Assembly: GCA_964405925.1 (NCBI GenBank)
Contig: CAYOQG010000001.1
Location: 1-64,000 of the forward strand
From: GCA-020344555 sp964405925
GTDB taxonomy: Bacteria > Planctomycetota > Phycisphaerae > UBA1845
Length of the DNA: 64,000 nucleotides
Direction of reading: 5' to 3'
Part shown: positions 19,454 to 29,155 of the stretch, one piece after another
How positions within the stretch are numbered: position 1 is the first letter of the stretch
How the letters are laid out: each line of letters begins with the position of its first letter
The notes under the pieces: model-generated
What the model was told of the DNA's origin: nothing
Database searches by the model: none
What the model saw: the letters and a program-made list of their open reading frames with translations, nothing else
Position numbers and translations under genes: made by a program

Positions 19454-19732
19454 TTACCTGTGAAATTCTCGAGCCAGCTCCGTGATCCGAGCCAGATGGT
19501 AGACGTCGTACTCTGCCACAAAAAGGCACAAATCCACGATCCGCACGGGCTCATTCAGGCGAGCCCGGTTCGACGACCGCCTGAAGCCCTCGGAGTCCAG
19601 GGTCGCCAGCCGGGTCGCCGCCGCGACTCCACCGCGCTTCGATGGCGATGCCGCTGGCCATTCTTCTTCCGTCAATAGCGACGCAAACACATCTTGCCCA
19701 CTTGGATAACAAGATCGCGTGGCGAAATTCAA
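19454..19732 (-). pseudogene. Possible remnant of a DinB-like protein
   Basis: A 92-codon minus-strand frame. Its middle reads LLTEEEW and ATLDSEGF, and its end RLNEPVRIVDLCLFVAEYDV followed by YHLARITELAREF. The final stretch resembles the last helix of DinB/YfiT-type four-helix metalloproteins, where an H-x3-H pair near the C-terminus binds metal; here one of the expected histidines reads as Tyr. The N-terminal two helices are missing and no ribosome-binding site is seen, so I read it as a truncated relic. This is tentative; it could be chance similarity. Confidence 0.25.
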
Positions 19733-20293
19733 GGGGGTAGGTCTGCACTACACGGGTCTGGACACTGACAACCGCGTTTCCGTATACGCCATCGTCGATT
19801 CTTCACACAAATTCGGGCAATTCTCTCCAAACGTGCGTAGGTTGGGCTAAACACATACTCACCCGCCGCAACCCGACGCGGGCGCAGCCCATCCGACCCA
19901 CGTCCGCGTCAACTTGAAACCCGTCCATCTGTCCCTGCACTCGCTTGGCCGATGTACCGGATCGCAGATTGAGCGGCCATTCGTCCGCAGCCGATCAGGG
20001 CATCAAGTGCGGACCTGACGAATCTCCATCGCAATGACCGCCACATGCCAACATGCCTTCGCCGAGCGAGCGATGGCACCGCCTCGTAGTGTCCGAATGA
20101 ACGGTGGACGAGTTGGCGGCATGGCTGCACAGTGGCAGGTTGCCTTCATCGACACCATACGCCGATACCGCGAGTTGCCGTCACGACGGAACCTGCCCAC
20201 CCTGCCACCAAGACCCGCGCAATAGGCGTTCGCGTGAACGTGACTTCGCCCAGGGTCCGTGACAGCTTAGCTCGGTCTCGCGGCAGGCACCGA

Positions 20294-20390
20294 GTCAGCC
20301 CGAAAGGCTGACCCACCGCGGCCATGGGCGACGTCCCGGCCCGCCGGGACTTGCCCCGGGGCTATCACAGGACAGGGTTTCAGCCTGGAA
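20294..20390. repeat. Cluster of three short hairpins upstream of the 81-residue gene
   Basis: GTCAGCC/GGCTGAC (20294-20300 with 20306-20312) and GTCCCGG/CCGGGAC (20333-20339 with 20344-20350) are perfect 7-bp stems with short loops. A weaker GGGTT/AACCC stem follows around 20375-20392. All three lie in the 175 bases before the gene at 20468. They may be leader structure or REP-like sequence. Confidence 0.45.
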
Positions 20391-20467
20391 CCCCGCACGC
20401 GGTCTTGTCACCCACCCATCTGCCCGTCCTCCTGGAAACCGCACCTGCGCGGCGTTACAATCACTGT

Positions 20468-20713
20468 ATGATCCGCGACAACATCCGTGAGCTTCTGGAT
20501 CGTGATCCCTTCGTCCCGTTTCGCCTGGTTCTCAGCAGCGGTCGGCATTACGACGTCCTCGACCCCCAGATGACGGTACTCCTGAAGTCCGAGATCTTTA
20601 TCGCATTCCCCGACGGGGAACATTCCTCCCTCGTACCGCTCTTGCACGTCACCTCGGTCGAGACCCCAGCCGATGGTCGGCGCAAACGCACCACCCGACG
20701 AAAACCACGATAG
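20468..20713 (+). CDS. Small conserved hypothetical protein
   Basis: 81 residues. MIRDNIRELLDRDPFVPFRL is followed by VLSSGRHYDVLDPQMTVLL, SEIFIAFPDG and VPLLHVTSVE. This pattern (PF.PFR.....G..Y.V..P......S...I..P...) is one I know from many short planctomycete proteins of unknown function, which look like a small beta-rich domain. Codon use and the strong internal pattern support a gene. The start at ATG 20468 lacks a strong Shine-Dalgarno. A basic tail, GRRKRTTRRKPR, could touch nucleic acid. No operon partner. Confidence 0.7.
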   Translation: MIRDNIRELLDRDPFVPFRLVLSSGRHYDVLDPQMTVLLKSEIFIAFPDGEHSSLVPLLHVTSVETPADGRRKRTTRRKPR

Positions 20714-20831
20714 CCACCGAATCCCGGGCACGGCGTGAGAGTGTCCCGTCTCCGATCCCGCGTGGCCAGACCATGGGCACGGTGCCATAATGGATGTGTC
20801 CCGATGCAGAAGCACGTACGGAGACAGTGAA

Positions 20832-21284
20832 ATGTCAGGACGACACATGAAGGCACAGGACGTATTCAACGCCTCAGCCCCGTTCTTCGGTCCAAAATCG
20901 ACCTTCGCCGAGGCCTTTCCAGAGATTCAGTCTTTGCGTGTGGAGGTCACCGAGAGAGGGCATGGGACGGAGTGGATGGGTCCGGGGGCTCGCGTATACA
21001 CCGAGACGATCGCTGGCGAGTTCATCAACTGCTCAAACACCGTATGCTATAATGGCGGATTCCGTCTTGGGGGAATTCTCCGAGATATGGTGCGCTCTCG
21101 CGAAACCGAGCGCACGGGAACGGCTAGTTGCCAAGGGTACGAACGGTCCCCCAAAGGTCGGCGCAAGTATAGAAAATGCTGGAACTCTTTCGAATACAAA
21201 ATCGCTGTCAAATACCGCGAGAATCCGGATGACCACGCTCAAAGAACGAATAGCACGGATTCGCGCAGCTGTCGGTCAGACTAG
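20832..21284 (+). CDS. Conserved hypothetical protein with Cys pairs
   Basis: 150 residues. Notable motifs: FINCSNTVCYNGGFRLG with a C-x4-C pair, then ILRDMVRSRETERTGTASCQ and GYERSPKGRRKYRKCWN with two more cysteines. Four spaced cysteines in a small basic protein suggest a metal-binding knuckle. I have seen this arrangement in uncharacterised bacterial proteins but can name no function. ATG 20832 has GGAG ten bases upstream; ATG 20847 is possible. Its 3' end overlaps the next gene by 56 bases in another frame, so the two are probably translated from one message. Confidence 0.65.
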   Translation: MSGRHMKAQDVFNASAPFFGPKSTFAEAFPEIQSLRVEVTERGHGTEWMGPGARVYTETIAGEFINCSNTVCYNGGFRLGGILRDMVRSRETERTGTASCQGYERSPKGRRKYRKCWNSFEYKIAVKYRENPDDHAQRTNSTDSRSCRSD

Positions 21285-21846
21285 AGTCGCGAACCTCGCT
21301 CGATTCCCCGCCCGGGTCATAAACACACCGAGGTGCCACGGTATGTTTCAGGACTTTAGAGGCGACAAGTCGCCCGAGGATCTGGTGAATGACGCGTTCA
21401 CCCTGATCCATAATGTCGCCAGTTTGCGCGACCATTTGAAAAAATGGGCTCAGGCGAATGGACGGGATCCTAAAAAGGTAGATGAGACCATCCGATCCTC
21501 AAGGGATCTTTGCATCATCATGGATCTGTGGGATAACGACAAACATGGCGGCACGCGCCGGGACGGCGGCAGGTCAACGCTCTCCCCTCGCCTCGACGAA
21601 GTCGATCGCGCATTGAGACTCCGTCCGCTCCCTAGGAAGAACTCAGGTGTGATGGTCCAATGGGGCCAGGATGGGCGTTTACATGCTTCGGGAGATGGGA
21701 CAGCTACGGTCGATACCTCGGGAACCGTCCGAGATGCCGAGGGTCAACCCATTGGCGACCTGCAGGAAATCGTGGCGTGTGCGGTCGAAGCGTGGGAGCG
21801 CCTACTGGTAACGTACGAGATCGGCCGAGGGCTCGCGGTAGAATGA
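21229..21846 (+). CDS. Conserved hypothetical protein, helical, with D-x-x-N-x-x-KH-like motif
   Basis: 205 residues. The N-terminal half is helical, with FTLIHNVASLRDHLKKWA and then CIIMDLWDNDKHG. This W-x-N-x-x-KH pattern recurs in uncharacterised proteins that look HEPN-like (paired helices with a late K-H), although the canonical HEPN R-x4-H is not seen. The C-terminal half (about 110-205) is beta-rich: VMVQWGQDGRLHASGDGTAT and DAEGQPIGDLQEIVACAV. ATG 21229 lies inside the preceding gene, suggesting coupling. Function is unknown. Confidence 0.65.
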   Translation: MTTLKERIARIRAAVGQTRVANLARFPARVINTPRCHGMFQDFRGDKSPEDLVNDAFTLIHNVASLRDHLKKWAQANGRDPKKVDETIRSSRDLCIIMDLWDNDKHGGTRRDGGRSTLSPRLDEVDRALRLRPLPRKNSGVMVQWGQDGRLHASGDGTATVDTSGTVRDAEGQPIGDLQEIVACAVEAWERLLVTYEIGRGLAVE

Positions 21847-22175
21847 CTCGTTTGGGACGATGGTCCGGTCACAATGATCGAACGGATGGGTCAACCCTAA
21901 ACCATCGCGCTTCACGGCCCGTGCTTTGCTATGCGCTATTCAAGATCGAAGGGCAGCGAAGATCCTGATTCATTGGGATTCGACATTCTTTTCACGGGCC
22001 GCGCTCGCGCTTGGGCCTCGCATCAGTCGTGCATCAAGATGCACCCTACAAGTTGCCGAAACTTATGGGCTTTCAGATCATCGCAACCTGAGAGCTCCGC
22101 GCATGGCAGGGGGCACAGCTCGTCGCCATGCCCCCATCTATCTGATACCTCCTCGCGGAGGGCTATGGACGGTCG
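21847..22175. other. Intergenic region between convergent genes
   Basis: 329 bases between the hypothetical gene pair (plus) and acs (minus). No gene, and no strong hairpin with a T-run was found. Confidence 0.4.
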
Positions 22176-24158
22176 TTACTTGTTCTTGACCAGGTGATCG
22201 ACCACGCCCGGATCAGCCAGGGTCGTGGTGTCGCCGATGTCCTCCGGCTTACCCTCGGCGATCTTGCGGAGGATTCGCCGCATGATCTTGCCCGACCGGG
22301 TCTTGGGCAGACCTGGTGCCCAGTGGATGACATCGGGAGCGGCGATCGGTCCAATCTCCTTGCGTACGTGCATGACGAGTTCCTTCTTGAGCTCGTCCGT
22401 GTACTCCTCGCCCGCCTTGAGGGTCACATACGCGTAGATGCCCTGTCCCTTGATCTCGTGAGGGAAGCCGACGACGGCAGCCTCGGTCACCTTCGGGTGG
22501 GATACCAACGCACTTTCGACCTCGGCGGTCCCCATCCGGTGACCGGAGACATTGATCACGTCGTCGATCCGCCCGGTGATCCAATAGTAGCCGTCCTCGT
22601 CGCGGCGGCATCCATCACCCGTAAAGTACAGACCCGGACAGCGACTGAAATACACTTCCTTGAAGCGCTCGTGCTGCCCATACACGGTCCGCATGATCCC
22701 CGGCCAGGGCTCCTCGATAAACAGGGCACCCGAGGCGGGACCCTCGAGGCGCCTGTTCTTCTCATCAAGAATCACCGGCTTGATACCGAAGAAGGGCAGC
22801 GTGGCTGAGCCGGGCTTCGTGGCAATCGCACCCGGCAGCGGGGTGATCAACATACCGCCCGTCTCCGTCTGCCACCAGGTGTCAACAATCGGGCACCGCC
22901 CCTTGCCGACCACGCGGTGATACCACATCCACGCCTCCGGATTGATCGGCTCACCCACGGTGCCGAGGATGCGGAGACTGGACAGATCGCGCTTGTTGAC
23001 CGGCTCGTCACCCTCCCGCATGATCGCACGAATCGCTGTCGGTGCGGTATAGAACTTGTTGACTTTGTACTTGTCCACCACATCCCAGAACCGACCAGCA
23101 TCGGGATAGGTCGGGATGCCCTCGAACATGAGCGTTGTCCCCCCCACGCAAAGCGGCCCGTAGACGATGTACGAGTGACCGGTTACCCAACCGATGTCCG
23201 CCGTGCACCAGTAGATGTCGCCATCGTGGTAGTCAAAGACGTTTTTGTAGGTGACCGCAGTGTACACCATGTATCCGCCGGTCGTGTGGAGCACGCCCTT
23301 CGGCTTGCCCGTCGAACCGGACGTATAGAGGATGAACAGCGGGTCTTCGGAGTCCAGCCACTCGGGTTCGCAGTCCGGTGACGCATCCTTCATGACGTCG
23401 TGCCACCAGTGGTCACGACCACTCTTCATGTGGATATCCATGCTGCCTGGCTTGAGTCGCTGGTAGACGATGCAGGTCTTGACGTTGACACCCTGCCTGG
23501 CGGCATGATCCATGGCTACGTCTGCGTTGGCTTTGAGCGCGACCGATTTCGCACCGCGGAACACACCGTCCGTGGTGACCAGAAACCCACAGGTCGAGTC
23601 CACAATACGATCGGACAACGAGTCGGGACTGAAACCGCCGAAAACGACCGAATGAATCGCCCCGATCCTGGCACACCCGAGCATCGTGATGGCCAGCTCC
23701 TTGACCATCGGCATGTAGATCGATACCCGGTCGCCCTTCTTGACCCCGAACGACTTCAGTACGTTGGCGAACTTGCAGACCTCACGATGAAGCTCGCGAT
23801 AGGTCAGCTTGTCGCCCTCGCCAGGTGCATTACCTTCCCACAGGATGGCGACTTGGTCACCACGCTTCTCGAGGTGCCGATCCAAGGCGTTGTATGTGAT
23901 GTTGGTCTTGGCCCCGATGAAATACTTGATCCAGATCTTGTCCTTGAAATCGAACTCCCGGACCTTGGTCCACTTCTGCTTCCAGAAGAAATCGTTGGCC
24001 ATCTCGGACCAGAATCCGTCCGGATCCTCGATCGAGCGCTTGTACATCTCTCTGTACTGCTCGATCGAGGAGATGTGCGCCCGACTGGCAAACTCGCTCG
24101 ACGGAGCGAATTTGTGTGTTCCAGACGTTGTCGGTTCGGCACTGAGGGTCTCGGTCAT
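22176..24158 (-). CDS. acs: Acetyl-coenzyme A synthetase (AMP-forming)
   Basis: 660 residues, the normal Acs length. It converts acetate, ATP and CoA to acetyl-CoA via acetyl-AMP. Landmarks: ACS N-terminal motif YREMYKRSIEDPDGFW, P-loop YTSGSTGKPKG, adenine/ribose motif DTWWQTETGG, hinge region WITGRIDDVINVSGHRMGTA and the C-terminal lysine motif KTRSGKIMRR. That lysine is the one acetylated to shut off Acs in other bacteria. AAGGAG precedes ATG 24158 at good spacing. It lies 147 bases downstream of waaA on the same strand; co-transcription is possible but functionally unexplained. Confidence 0.98.
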   Translation of the reverse strand: MTETLSAEPTTSGTHKFAPSSEFASRAHISSIEQYREMYKRSIEDPDGFWSEMANDFFWKQKWTKVREFDFKDKIWIKYFIGAKTNITYNALDRHLEKRGDQVAILWEGNAPGEGDKLTYRELHREVCKFANVLKSFGVKKGDRVSIYMPMVKELAITMLGCARIGAIHSVVFGGFSPDSLSDRIVDSTCGFLVTTDGVFRGAKSVALKANADVAMDHAARQGVNVKTCIVYQRLKPGSMDIHMKSGRDHWWHDVMKDASPDCEPEWLDSEDPLFILYTSGSTGKPKGVLHTTGGYMVYTAVTYKNVFDYHDGDIYWCTADIGWVTGHSYIVYGPLCVGGTTLMFEGIPTYPDAGRFWDVVDKYKVNKFYTAPTAIRAIMREGDEPVNKRDLSSLRILGTVGEPINPEAWMWYHRVVGKGRCPIVDTWWQTETGGMLITPLPGAIATKPGSATLPFFGIKPVILDEKNRRLEGPASGALFIEEPWPGIMRTVYGQHERFKEVYFSRCPGLYFTGDGCRRDEDGYYWITGRIDDVINVSGHRMGTAEVESALVSHPKVTEAAVVGFPHEIKGQGIYAYVTLKAGEEYTDELKKELVMHVRKEIGPIAAPDVIHWAPGLPKTRSGKIMRRILRKIAEGKPEDIGDTTTLADPGVVDHLVKNK

Positions 24159-24305
24159 CGTTCGACACTCCTTCTATCTCGTCTATTTACAGCCGTCTCC
24201 AGTCGTGTGGTCGTAAGCCCCCGGAAGCATGGGAGGATTGTCCACAGGACCTCACCGCGCGCTGCATGTGCCAGGCGGCGACACCATAAGCGCAGCGGCA
24301 GTCTT

Positions 24306-25679
24306 TCACGATCGGCAGGTTTTCATCTGTGCTTCGCCCGCTGCGTTTTGCAGCACACGGACAAGCTGCTCCGCGGTTCGCTCCGTCGCCCCCTGGTGAC
24401 TGAGCACCACACGCCGGGCTCGATCCCCCATCGCCTGGGCCGTAGACCGATCTTGTAAGATCGCACCGACGGCAGAGGCTAAATCAGCCGGCGACTCGAT
24501 CTGTCGAAGCGCCTCCGCCTCAAGAAGCGCAGCCACCGGAACCGCGAAGTTGTCGGTATACGGTCCGACGACGATCGCCTTGCCCAGGGCCGCGACCTCC
24601 ATCGGGTCCGACCCGCCGAGCGGCACAAGGGTGCGTCCGACGAAGACGGCATCCGCAAGCGAGTAGACCTTCCTCAGTTCCCCCATGGTGTCGATCAGCA
24701 GCACCGCCTCCGGGTCGCAAGGCTTTCCCGCCAGGCCATCACCGTGCTCGCTACGGCGAATACATAAGAAACCCGAACGCTCGATCAGCCGAGCGACCTC
24801 GTCGAACCGTTCAGGTTTGCGCGGTACGATGGCTAACAAAGGGGATTCAGGTTCTCTTCCTGCCGCCGAACCCACATGCACGCCTTGTGCCAGACTTGCC
24901 CAATTCCGCAGCAGTTGGCGGTAAGCGTCGAGGATCAAGACCTCCTCGCCCGGTCCCGTGCTGCCGCACACCCATAAGAGGCGAGCACGATCGATCCCCA
25001 TTGCCTCTGCGAGAGCATCAGCCCCGTCGATCCGGTCGAGGATTTGAGCGGAATCCCACTTCAGTGAGGACGTGACCATGACGCGCTCAGAAGGAACGCC
25101 AAGTTGGCGAAAACGCGAGGCGATCGCGTCGTCCTGTGCACCAACCCACACCAGATCGCCAAACATTCGCCGGGTAGCCAGCCCAAGTCGATTGAGCCGC
25201 CGCGCGCTGCGTTCCGTCAGCCGACCATTCGCCACGACCACGGGTATGCTGCATCGCGTCGCTATCCGGACCAAGTTGTACCAGACTTCCAGCTCGACCA
25301 GCACCAGCATCGTGGGGTGGATGCGGTCCAACGCCCGTAAGATCACAGGGCTGAAGTCGAGCGGGAACCGAAAAACCTTGTCCGCACCGTACAGTTGGAC
25401 GGCTCGGGCGAAGCCGGTGTCGGTAGTCGTTGAGAAGACGAAGTCGGCTAGGGGAAGCCGATCGCGCAATGCCTCCACAAGCCTGGGCGTCGCGTTGATC
25501 TCCCCGAGGGATACCCCGTGGATCCAGATTCGCTGCTGTGTGGGATTCAGCGTCGGAACGAATCCGAACCGCTGGCCCCAGCCAGCGCGGTTCTTTCCAA
25601 CAACAACCGCCTGATACAACGCGATCGGGAGGTACAGCAGCCCGATCAGAAGGTACGCCAAGTCGGCAACGAATCGCAT
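24306..25679 (-). CDS. waaA: 3-deoxy-D-manno-octulosonic acid (Kdo) transferase
   Basis: 457 residues, slightly longer than E. coli WaaA (425). It transfers Kdo from CMP-Kdo to lipid A precursor at the inner face of the inner membrane (GT30, GT-B fold). It has the N-terminal hydrophobic anchor (LAYLLIGLLYLPIALYQAVV), the catalytic-base motif IHGVSLGEINATPRLVEALR, STTTDTGFARA, and the C-terminal nucleotide-binding part with VFVGRTLVPLGGSDPMEVAA. This supports an LPS-type outer membrane. The gene is divergent from truD, with 95 bases between the starts. Confidence 0.95.
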   Translation of the reverse strand: MRFVADLAYLLIGLLYLPIALYQAVVVGKNRAGWGQRFGFVPTLNPTQQRIWIHGVSLGEINATPRLVEALRDRLPLADFVFSTTTDTGFARAVQLYGADKVFRFPLDFSPVILRALDRIHPTMLVLVELEVWYNLVRIATRCSIPVVVANGRLTERSARRLNRLGLATRRMFGDLVWVGAQDDAIASRFRQLGVPSERVMVTSSLKWDSAQILDRIDGADALAEAMGIDRARLLWVCGSTGPGEEVLILDAYRQLLRNWASLAQGVHVGSAAGREPESPLLAIVPRKPERFDEVARLIERSGFLCIRRSEHGDGLAGKPCDPEAVLLIDTMGELRKVYSLADAVFVGRTLVPLGGSDPMEVAALGKAIVVGPYTDNFAVPVAALLEAEALRQIESPADLASAVGAILQDRSTAQAMGDRARRVVLSHQGATERTAEQLVRVLQNAAGEAQMKTCRS

Positions 25680-25774
25680 GGGCTGCGGATCGTATTCCCA
25701 CGTCGCCCTCCCGGCAACTTCGCAAAACCGGGCGGCGTCCTTTGGCTGCCTGGTAAGCCACTGCTACACTCTCG

Positions 25775-27013
25775 ATGATGGATGGGGCCGATTCAAGCGA
25801 GACGCATTTGCCGTATTTGACGGTGGATTTGCCGGGCGTGGGTGGTGTGATCAAACGATACGACGAGGATTTCGTCGTGGAGGAGCTACCGCTCTACGCA
25901 GCCGGTGGGGAGGGGACCCATACGTACTTCGTGCTTGAAAAACGGGGGTTGACCACACCGGCAGCAATCGACCTTGTCGCCCGAGCCCTGGGTCGCAACC
26001 GACGGGACTTCGGGTACGCCGGCCTCAAGGATGCCCATGGGGTCACACAGCAACTGGTCAGCATCGAGCACGTCGACCCGAGACGTGTGGAATCGCTCGA
26101 GTTCTCCCGGGTTCGCATCCTCTCGGTCACGCAACACACGAACAAGATCAAGCTCGGACACTTGGCTGGCAATCGCTTCGAGATCAAAATCCGTGACACG
26201 GTGAACTCGGCAGCTGCGCTGGCAGTTGCCATCCTGGATGTCCTACAAAGCCGAGGGGTGCCCAACTACTTCGGACCCCAGCGGTTCGGTGCCCGTGGTG
26301 ATAACGCCGTAATCGGACAAGCCGTCCTCCGTGGCGACTACGGAGAGGCGATCGCCCAGCTTCTCGGTCGCCCACGTTCGGTCGACCGAGGCGACGTGCG
26401 CAAAGCTCGCGAGCTCTTCGATGCCGGTGATCTGGCCGTTGCCGCGGACGCCTGGCCACGCGGCATGGAAACACAGAGTCGCGTCTGTCGCGCTTTGATT
26501 AAGACCGGTTCAGACGCCAGGAAGGCATGGCGGGCTGTCGACCATTCGCTGCGCAAGCTCTATGTCTCCGCCGTTCAAAGTGACCTGTTCAACAAGGTTC
26601 TCGCTCGACGGATCACTGCAATCGACACGTTGCTCGCCGGGGACATCGCCTGGATTCATCGCAACGGTGCCTGCTTCCGAGTGGAGGACCCGACAGCCGA
26701 GCAACCGCGCTGCGAAGGCTTTGAGATCTCGCCCACCGGGCCGCTCTTCGGCCGGCGCATGACCGAACCGTCCGGCGCACCCGGCGAGCTCGAAGCTGAC
26801 GCCCTGGCCCAATCAGGATTGACCCGGGAGCAACTACGAGCAAAGGACGGCACCAAGCTTGACGGTGCCCGACGACCGTTGCGTGTACCGCTCGGTGACC
26901 TTGCCGCGAGTGACGGCGACGACGACCGCGGACATTATCTGCTCTTGTCTTTTGCTTTGCCCCCGGGTGCTTACGCCACCTGCGTGACCCGAGAAGTGTG
27001 CAAGAGCGCCTAA
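25775..27013 (+). CDS. truD: tRNA pseudouridine synthase D
   Basis: 412 residues. TruD isomerises U13 of tRNAs such as tRNA-Glu to pseudouridine. The catalytic aspartate is D86 in YAGLKDAHGVTQQ. Other family motifs are FVVEELPLYAAGGEGTHTYF near the N-terminus, GHLAGNRFEIKIRD, and PNYFGPQRFGARGDNA, the second motif of the active-site cleft. The roughly 120-residue TRUD insertion domain follows (about 200-330). The start is ATG 25775, with a second ATG adjacent. The Shine-Dalgarno is weak. It is divergent from waaA. Confidence 0.96.
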   Translation: MMDGADSSETHLPYLTVDLPGVGGVIKRYDEDFVVEELPLYAAGGEGTHTYFVLEKRGLTTPAAIDLVARALGRNRRDFGYAGLKDAHGVTQQLVSIEHVDPRRVESLEFSRVRILSVTQHTNKIKLGHLAGNRFEIKIRDTVNSAAALAVAILDVLQSRGVPNYFGPQRFGARGDNAVIGQAVLRGDYGEAIAQLLGRPRSVDRGDVRKARELFDAGDLAVAADAWPRGMETQSRVCRALIKTGSDARKAWRAVDHSLRKLYVSAVQSDLFNKVLARRITAIDTLLAGDIAWIHRNGACFRVEDPTAEQPRCEGFEISPTGPLFGRRMTEPSGAPGELEADALAQSGLTREQLRAKDGTKLDGARRPLRVPLGDLAASDGDDDRGHYLLLSFALPPGAYATCVTREVCKSA

Positions 27014-27327
27014 GCGCCGGGCTGGACCATGCAATTTCACAACGCTCGTCCCGAAGACAGAGGTCAAACCAATCTATGATATTGGGCCTTCTAGAGCCGG
27101 AAGGGATCGCCACTTCCGCTTGACGACGCCGTATGCGCCCGGAGCTGGATCTTCTTTGCAAGTTCTCGGCCTGTCGCCGATACTATTGGTGGTCTTAGCA
27201 TGGAATCTCAGTAACCTCGGGTCCGAAGGCGCGAGGACCGAACGATGCTAGTGTTAAGTGCCCAACATGCAGCGTCGCATGGTGGCACTCTCTACGTTTC
27301 GGACTCGCGCCCTTTCGTTGACGTAAC
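27014..27327. other. Intergenic region truD-cls
   Basis: 314 bases between two plus-strand genes. No gene and no clear terminator; the sequence directly before the cls start (CGTTGACGTAAC) lacks a Shine-Dalgarno. Confidence 0.35.
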
Positions 27328-28773
27328 ATGCTCACGGCTACCCAATGGATCATCGTTCTAGCCCTTGTGCTCGCCTGGGTCGTTTCAGCCTGTATCGCGG
27401 CGGGTCACGCGATCATGTACAAGCGAGACCCCAGAAGCACGACCATTTGGGTCTTTTTCGCCTTTGTTCTTCCCTTCATCGGGCCGTGGCTTTATTGGGT
27501 TATGGGTATCAACCGGATCAGGCGGCGGGCGGTCGTTCACCTGGGCAAGAGAGGGCGGCCTTTTGATCTGCCACATCCCGCCGAGACCCAGCCGGACTCG
27601 GACATACACAAAAAAGCCGTGGGCCATCTGGTCAGCTTGCGCACCGTGGCTGACAGGGTCACCCGACTGCCCATGCTGCCCGGTAACAAGATCGTCCCGC
27701 TCCACAACGGCGAACAGGCCTACCCGCAGATGCTCGATGCGATTTCGAAGGCGGAGCGATCTGTCAGTCTGGCCAGCTATATCTTTGACTGGGACGACGT
27801 GGGCCGCGAATTCACCCGTGCCCTGGGTGAGGTCGCCCAGCGCGGGGTCCGCGTGCATGTGCTGCTGGACGGTATCGGCGCGCTTCGATCGTTCTCACGG
27901 ACGGGCCGGGCGCTGATCCAATCGGGTGCGGAGGTCGCAGCCTTTTTCCCGCTTCGCTTCCCTTTTGGCCGGCTGCGAATCAATCTCCGCAACCACCGGA
28001 AGATTCTGGTTGTTGACGGGTACACGGGCTTCACGGGTGGGATGAACATCTCCGAGCGACATCTTGTGGATAAGCACGCGCCCGGTCGCGTCGAGGACCT
28101 TCACTTTGAGATCACGGGGCCCGTGGTAGCGGAGATGCAGCATGCGTTCGCCGAGGATTGGGCATTAGCGACGGGCGAAGCGTTGGAGGGCGAAGCCTAC
28201 TTCCCCAAGCTCTCGCCGACGGGTGACGCATTGTGCCGTGGGATTTCGAGCGGTCCCGACGAGGACTTCGAGATCATGCACTGGATGCTGCAGGCGGCAT
28301 TGGCTTCCGCTCAGCATAGTGTGCGCATTGTGACACCCTATTTCATTCCGACGTGGCCCTTGATCTCCGCTATGGTGGTGCGGGCTCTGCGCGGCGTGGA
28401 CATCACGCTGATTTTACCATCTAAGGTAGACCTACCCTATATGCGTTGGGCTGCCGATGCTTATCTGTGGCAGTTGCTCGAACACGGCGTACGGGTTTAT
28501 CGGCGCCCGCCGCCGTTCGTTCATAGTAAGCTTATGATTGTCGACGAGCGATGGATCCTGCTGGGCTCCGCCAACCTTGACCGGCGAAGCCTCCGGTTGC
28601 ACTTCGAGTTCAATATCGAAGTTTACGACATTAAGTTGGCACGGAGTCTGTGCTCGTGGCTCGACGGTCTGACAGCTCAGTCCACACCCGTCACCTTGGA
28701 GGAAGTGGAATCCCGCTCGACCTGGCACCGCGTCCGAGACGGTCTAGCCAAGATCATATCCCTACATCTCTGA
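27328..28773 (+). CDS. cls: Cardiolipin synthase (phospholipase D family)
   Basis: 481 residues, typical for bacterial ClsA. It joins two phosphatidylglycerols to cardiolipin and glycerol at the inner membrane. Two N-terminal TM helices (about 5-27 and 38-58) are followed by tandem PLD domains. The HKD motifs are H223-R-K225 in NHRKILVVDGYTGFTGGMN and H399-S-K401 in HSKLMIVDERWILLGSANLD. Between the helices and the first PLD domain lies the usual basic stretch RIRRRAVVHLGKRGRP. No Shine-Dalgarno is obvious at ATG 27328. The gene is monocistronic. Confidence 0.96.
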   Translation: MLTATQWIIVLALVLAWVVSACIAAGHAIMYKRDPRSTTIWVFFAFVLPFIGPWLYWVMGINRIRRRAVVHLGKRGRPFDLPHPAETQPDSDIHKKAVGHLVSLRTVADRVTRLPMLPGNKIVPLHNGEQAYPQMLDAISKAERSVSLASYIFDWDDVGREFTRALGEVAQRGVRVHVLLDGIGALRSFSRTGRALIQSGAEVAAFFPLRFPFGRLRINLRNHRKILVVDGYTGFTGGMNISERHLVDKHAPGRVEDLHFEITGPVVAEMQHAFAEDWALATGEALEGEAYFPKLSPTGDALCRGISSGPDEDFEIMHWMLQAALASAQHSVRIVTPYFIPTWPLISAMVVRALRGVDITLILPSKVDLPYMRWAADAYLWQLLEHGVRVYRRPPPFVHSKLMIVDERWILLGSANLDRRSLRLHFEFNIEVYDIKLARSLCSWLDGLTAQSTPVTLEEVESRSTWHRVRDGLAKIISLHL

Positions 28774-29155
28774 ATCCGGCACAGCAACAAGGCGCGCGAA
28801 TAGACGGGCATCGACGTTCGTCGCACTCGATAGTCTGATATGGGCGGCACGAGAGCTCGTCGACGACGTGGTTTTACGGACCTCTCTGCTCATGACCTGC
28901 GTGTCTACTTTATTTGAAACCGGCGGCTTGACTTGCGGGCCCGGTGGGAAAAGAACAAAGAGTACACGCTGCTGGTTACGGCGTCGGGCTACGAAGCACG
29001 GTCCAGGGGTGGATCGGCGGTAATGCCGCCTCACTGCAATCGGCGGTCGCGTGCGATTAATCTACTCGGATGAGCCGGTCGGGGTGTCAAGCAAGAGCCG
29101 GCTCATGGCGAACGTTGGGGACGTTCGCCACAATAATCCCTTGGGGGGGAATATC
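28774..29155. other. Intergenic region and leader of the Cys-rich secreted gene
   Basis: 382 bases with no gene. The last 90 bases contain two abutting inverted repeats, given separately. No convincing promoter pair was identified. Confidence 0.4.
29070..29130 (+). promoter_or_regulatory. Two abutting hairpins in the 5' leader
   Basis: ATGAGCCGG (29070-29078) pairs with CCGGCTCAT (29098-29106). Immediately after, TGGCGAACGT (29106-29115) pairs perfectly with ACGTTCGCCA (29121-29130) over a five-base loop. The second stem ends 25 bases before ATG 29156 and just before the GGGGGGA ribosome-binding site. The two stems share base 29106, so they could exclude one another. They may stabilise the message or control access to the start; I match them to no known riboswitch. 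Confidence 0.5.

Larger units (their letters stand above)
18979..20467. other. Gene-poor region upstream of the efflux operon
   Basis: About 1.5 kb. The regulatory region of the minus-strand efflux operon must lie in its first part, but no regulator gene is adjacent. A possible decayed minus-strand gene (19454-19732) and a cluster of hairpins (20294-20390) are listed separately. The rest contains only short frames lacking ribosome-binding sites or motifs. Confidence 0.4.
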
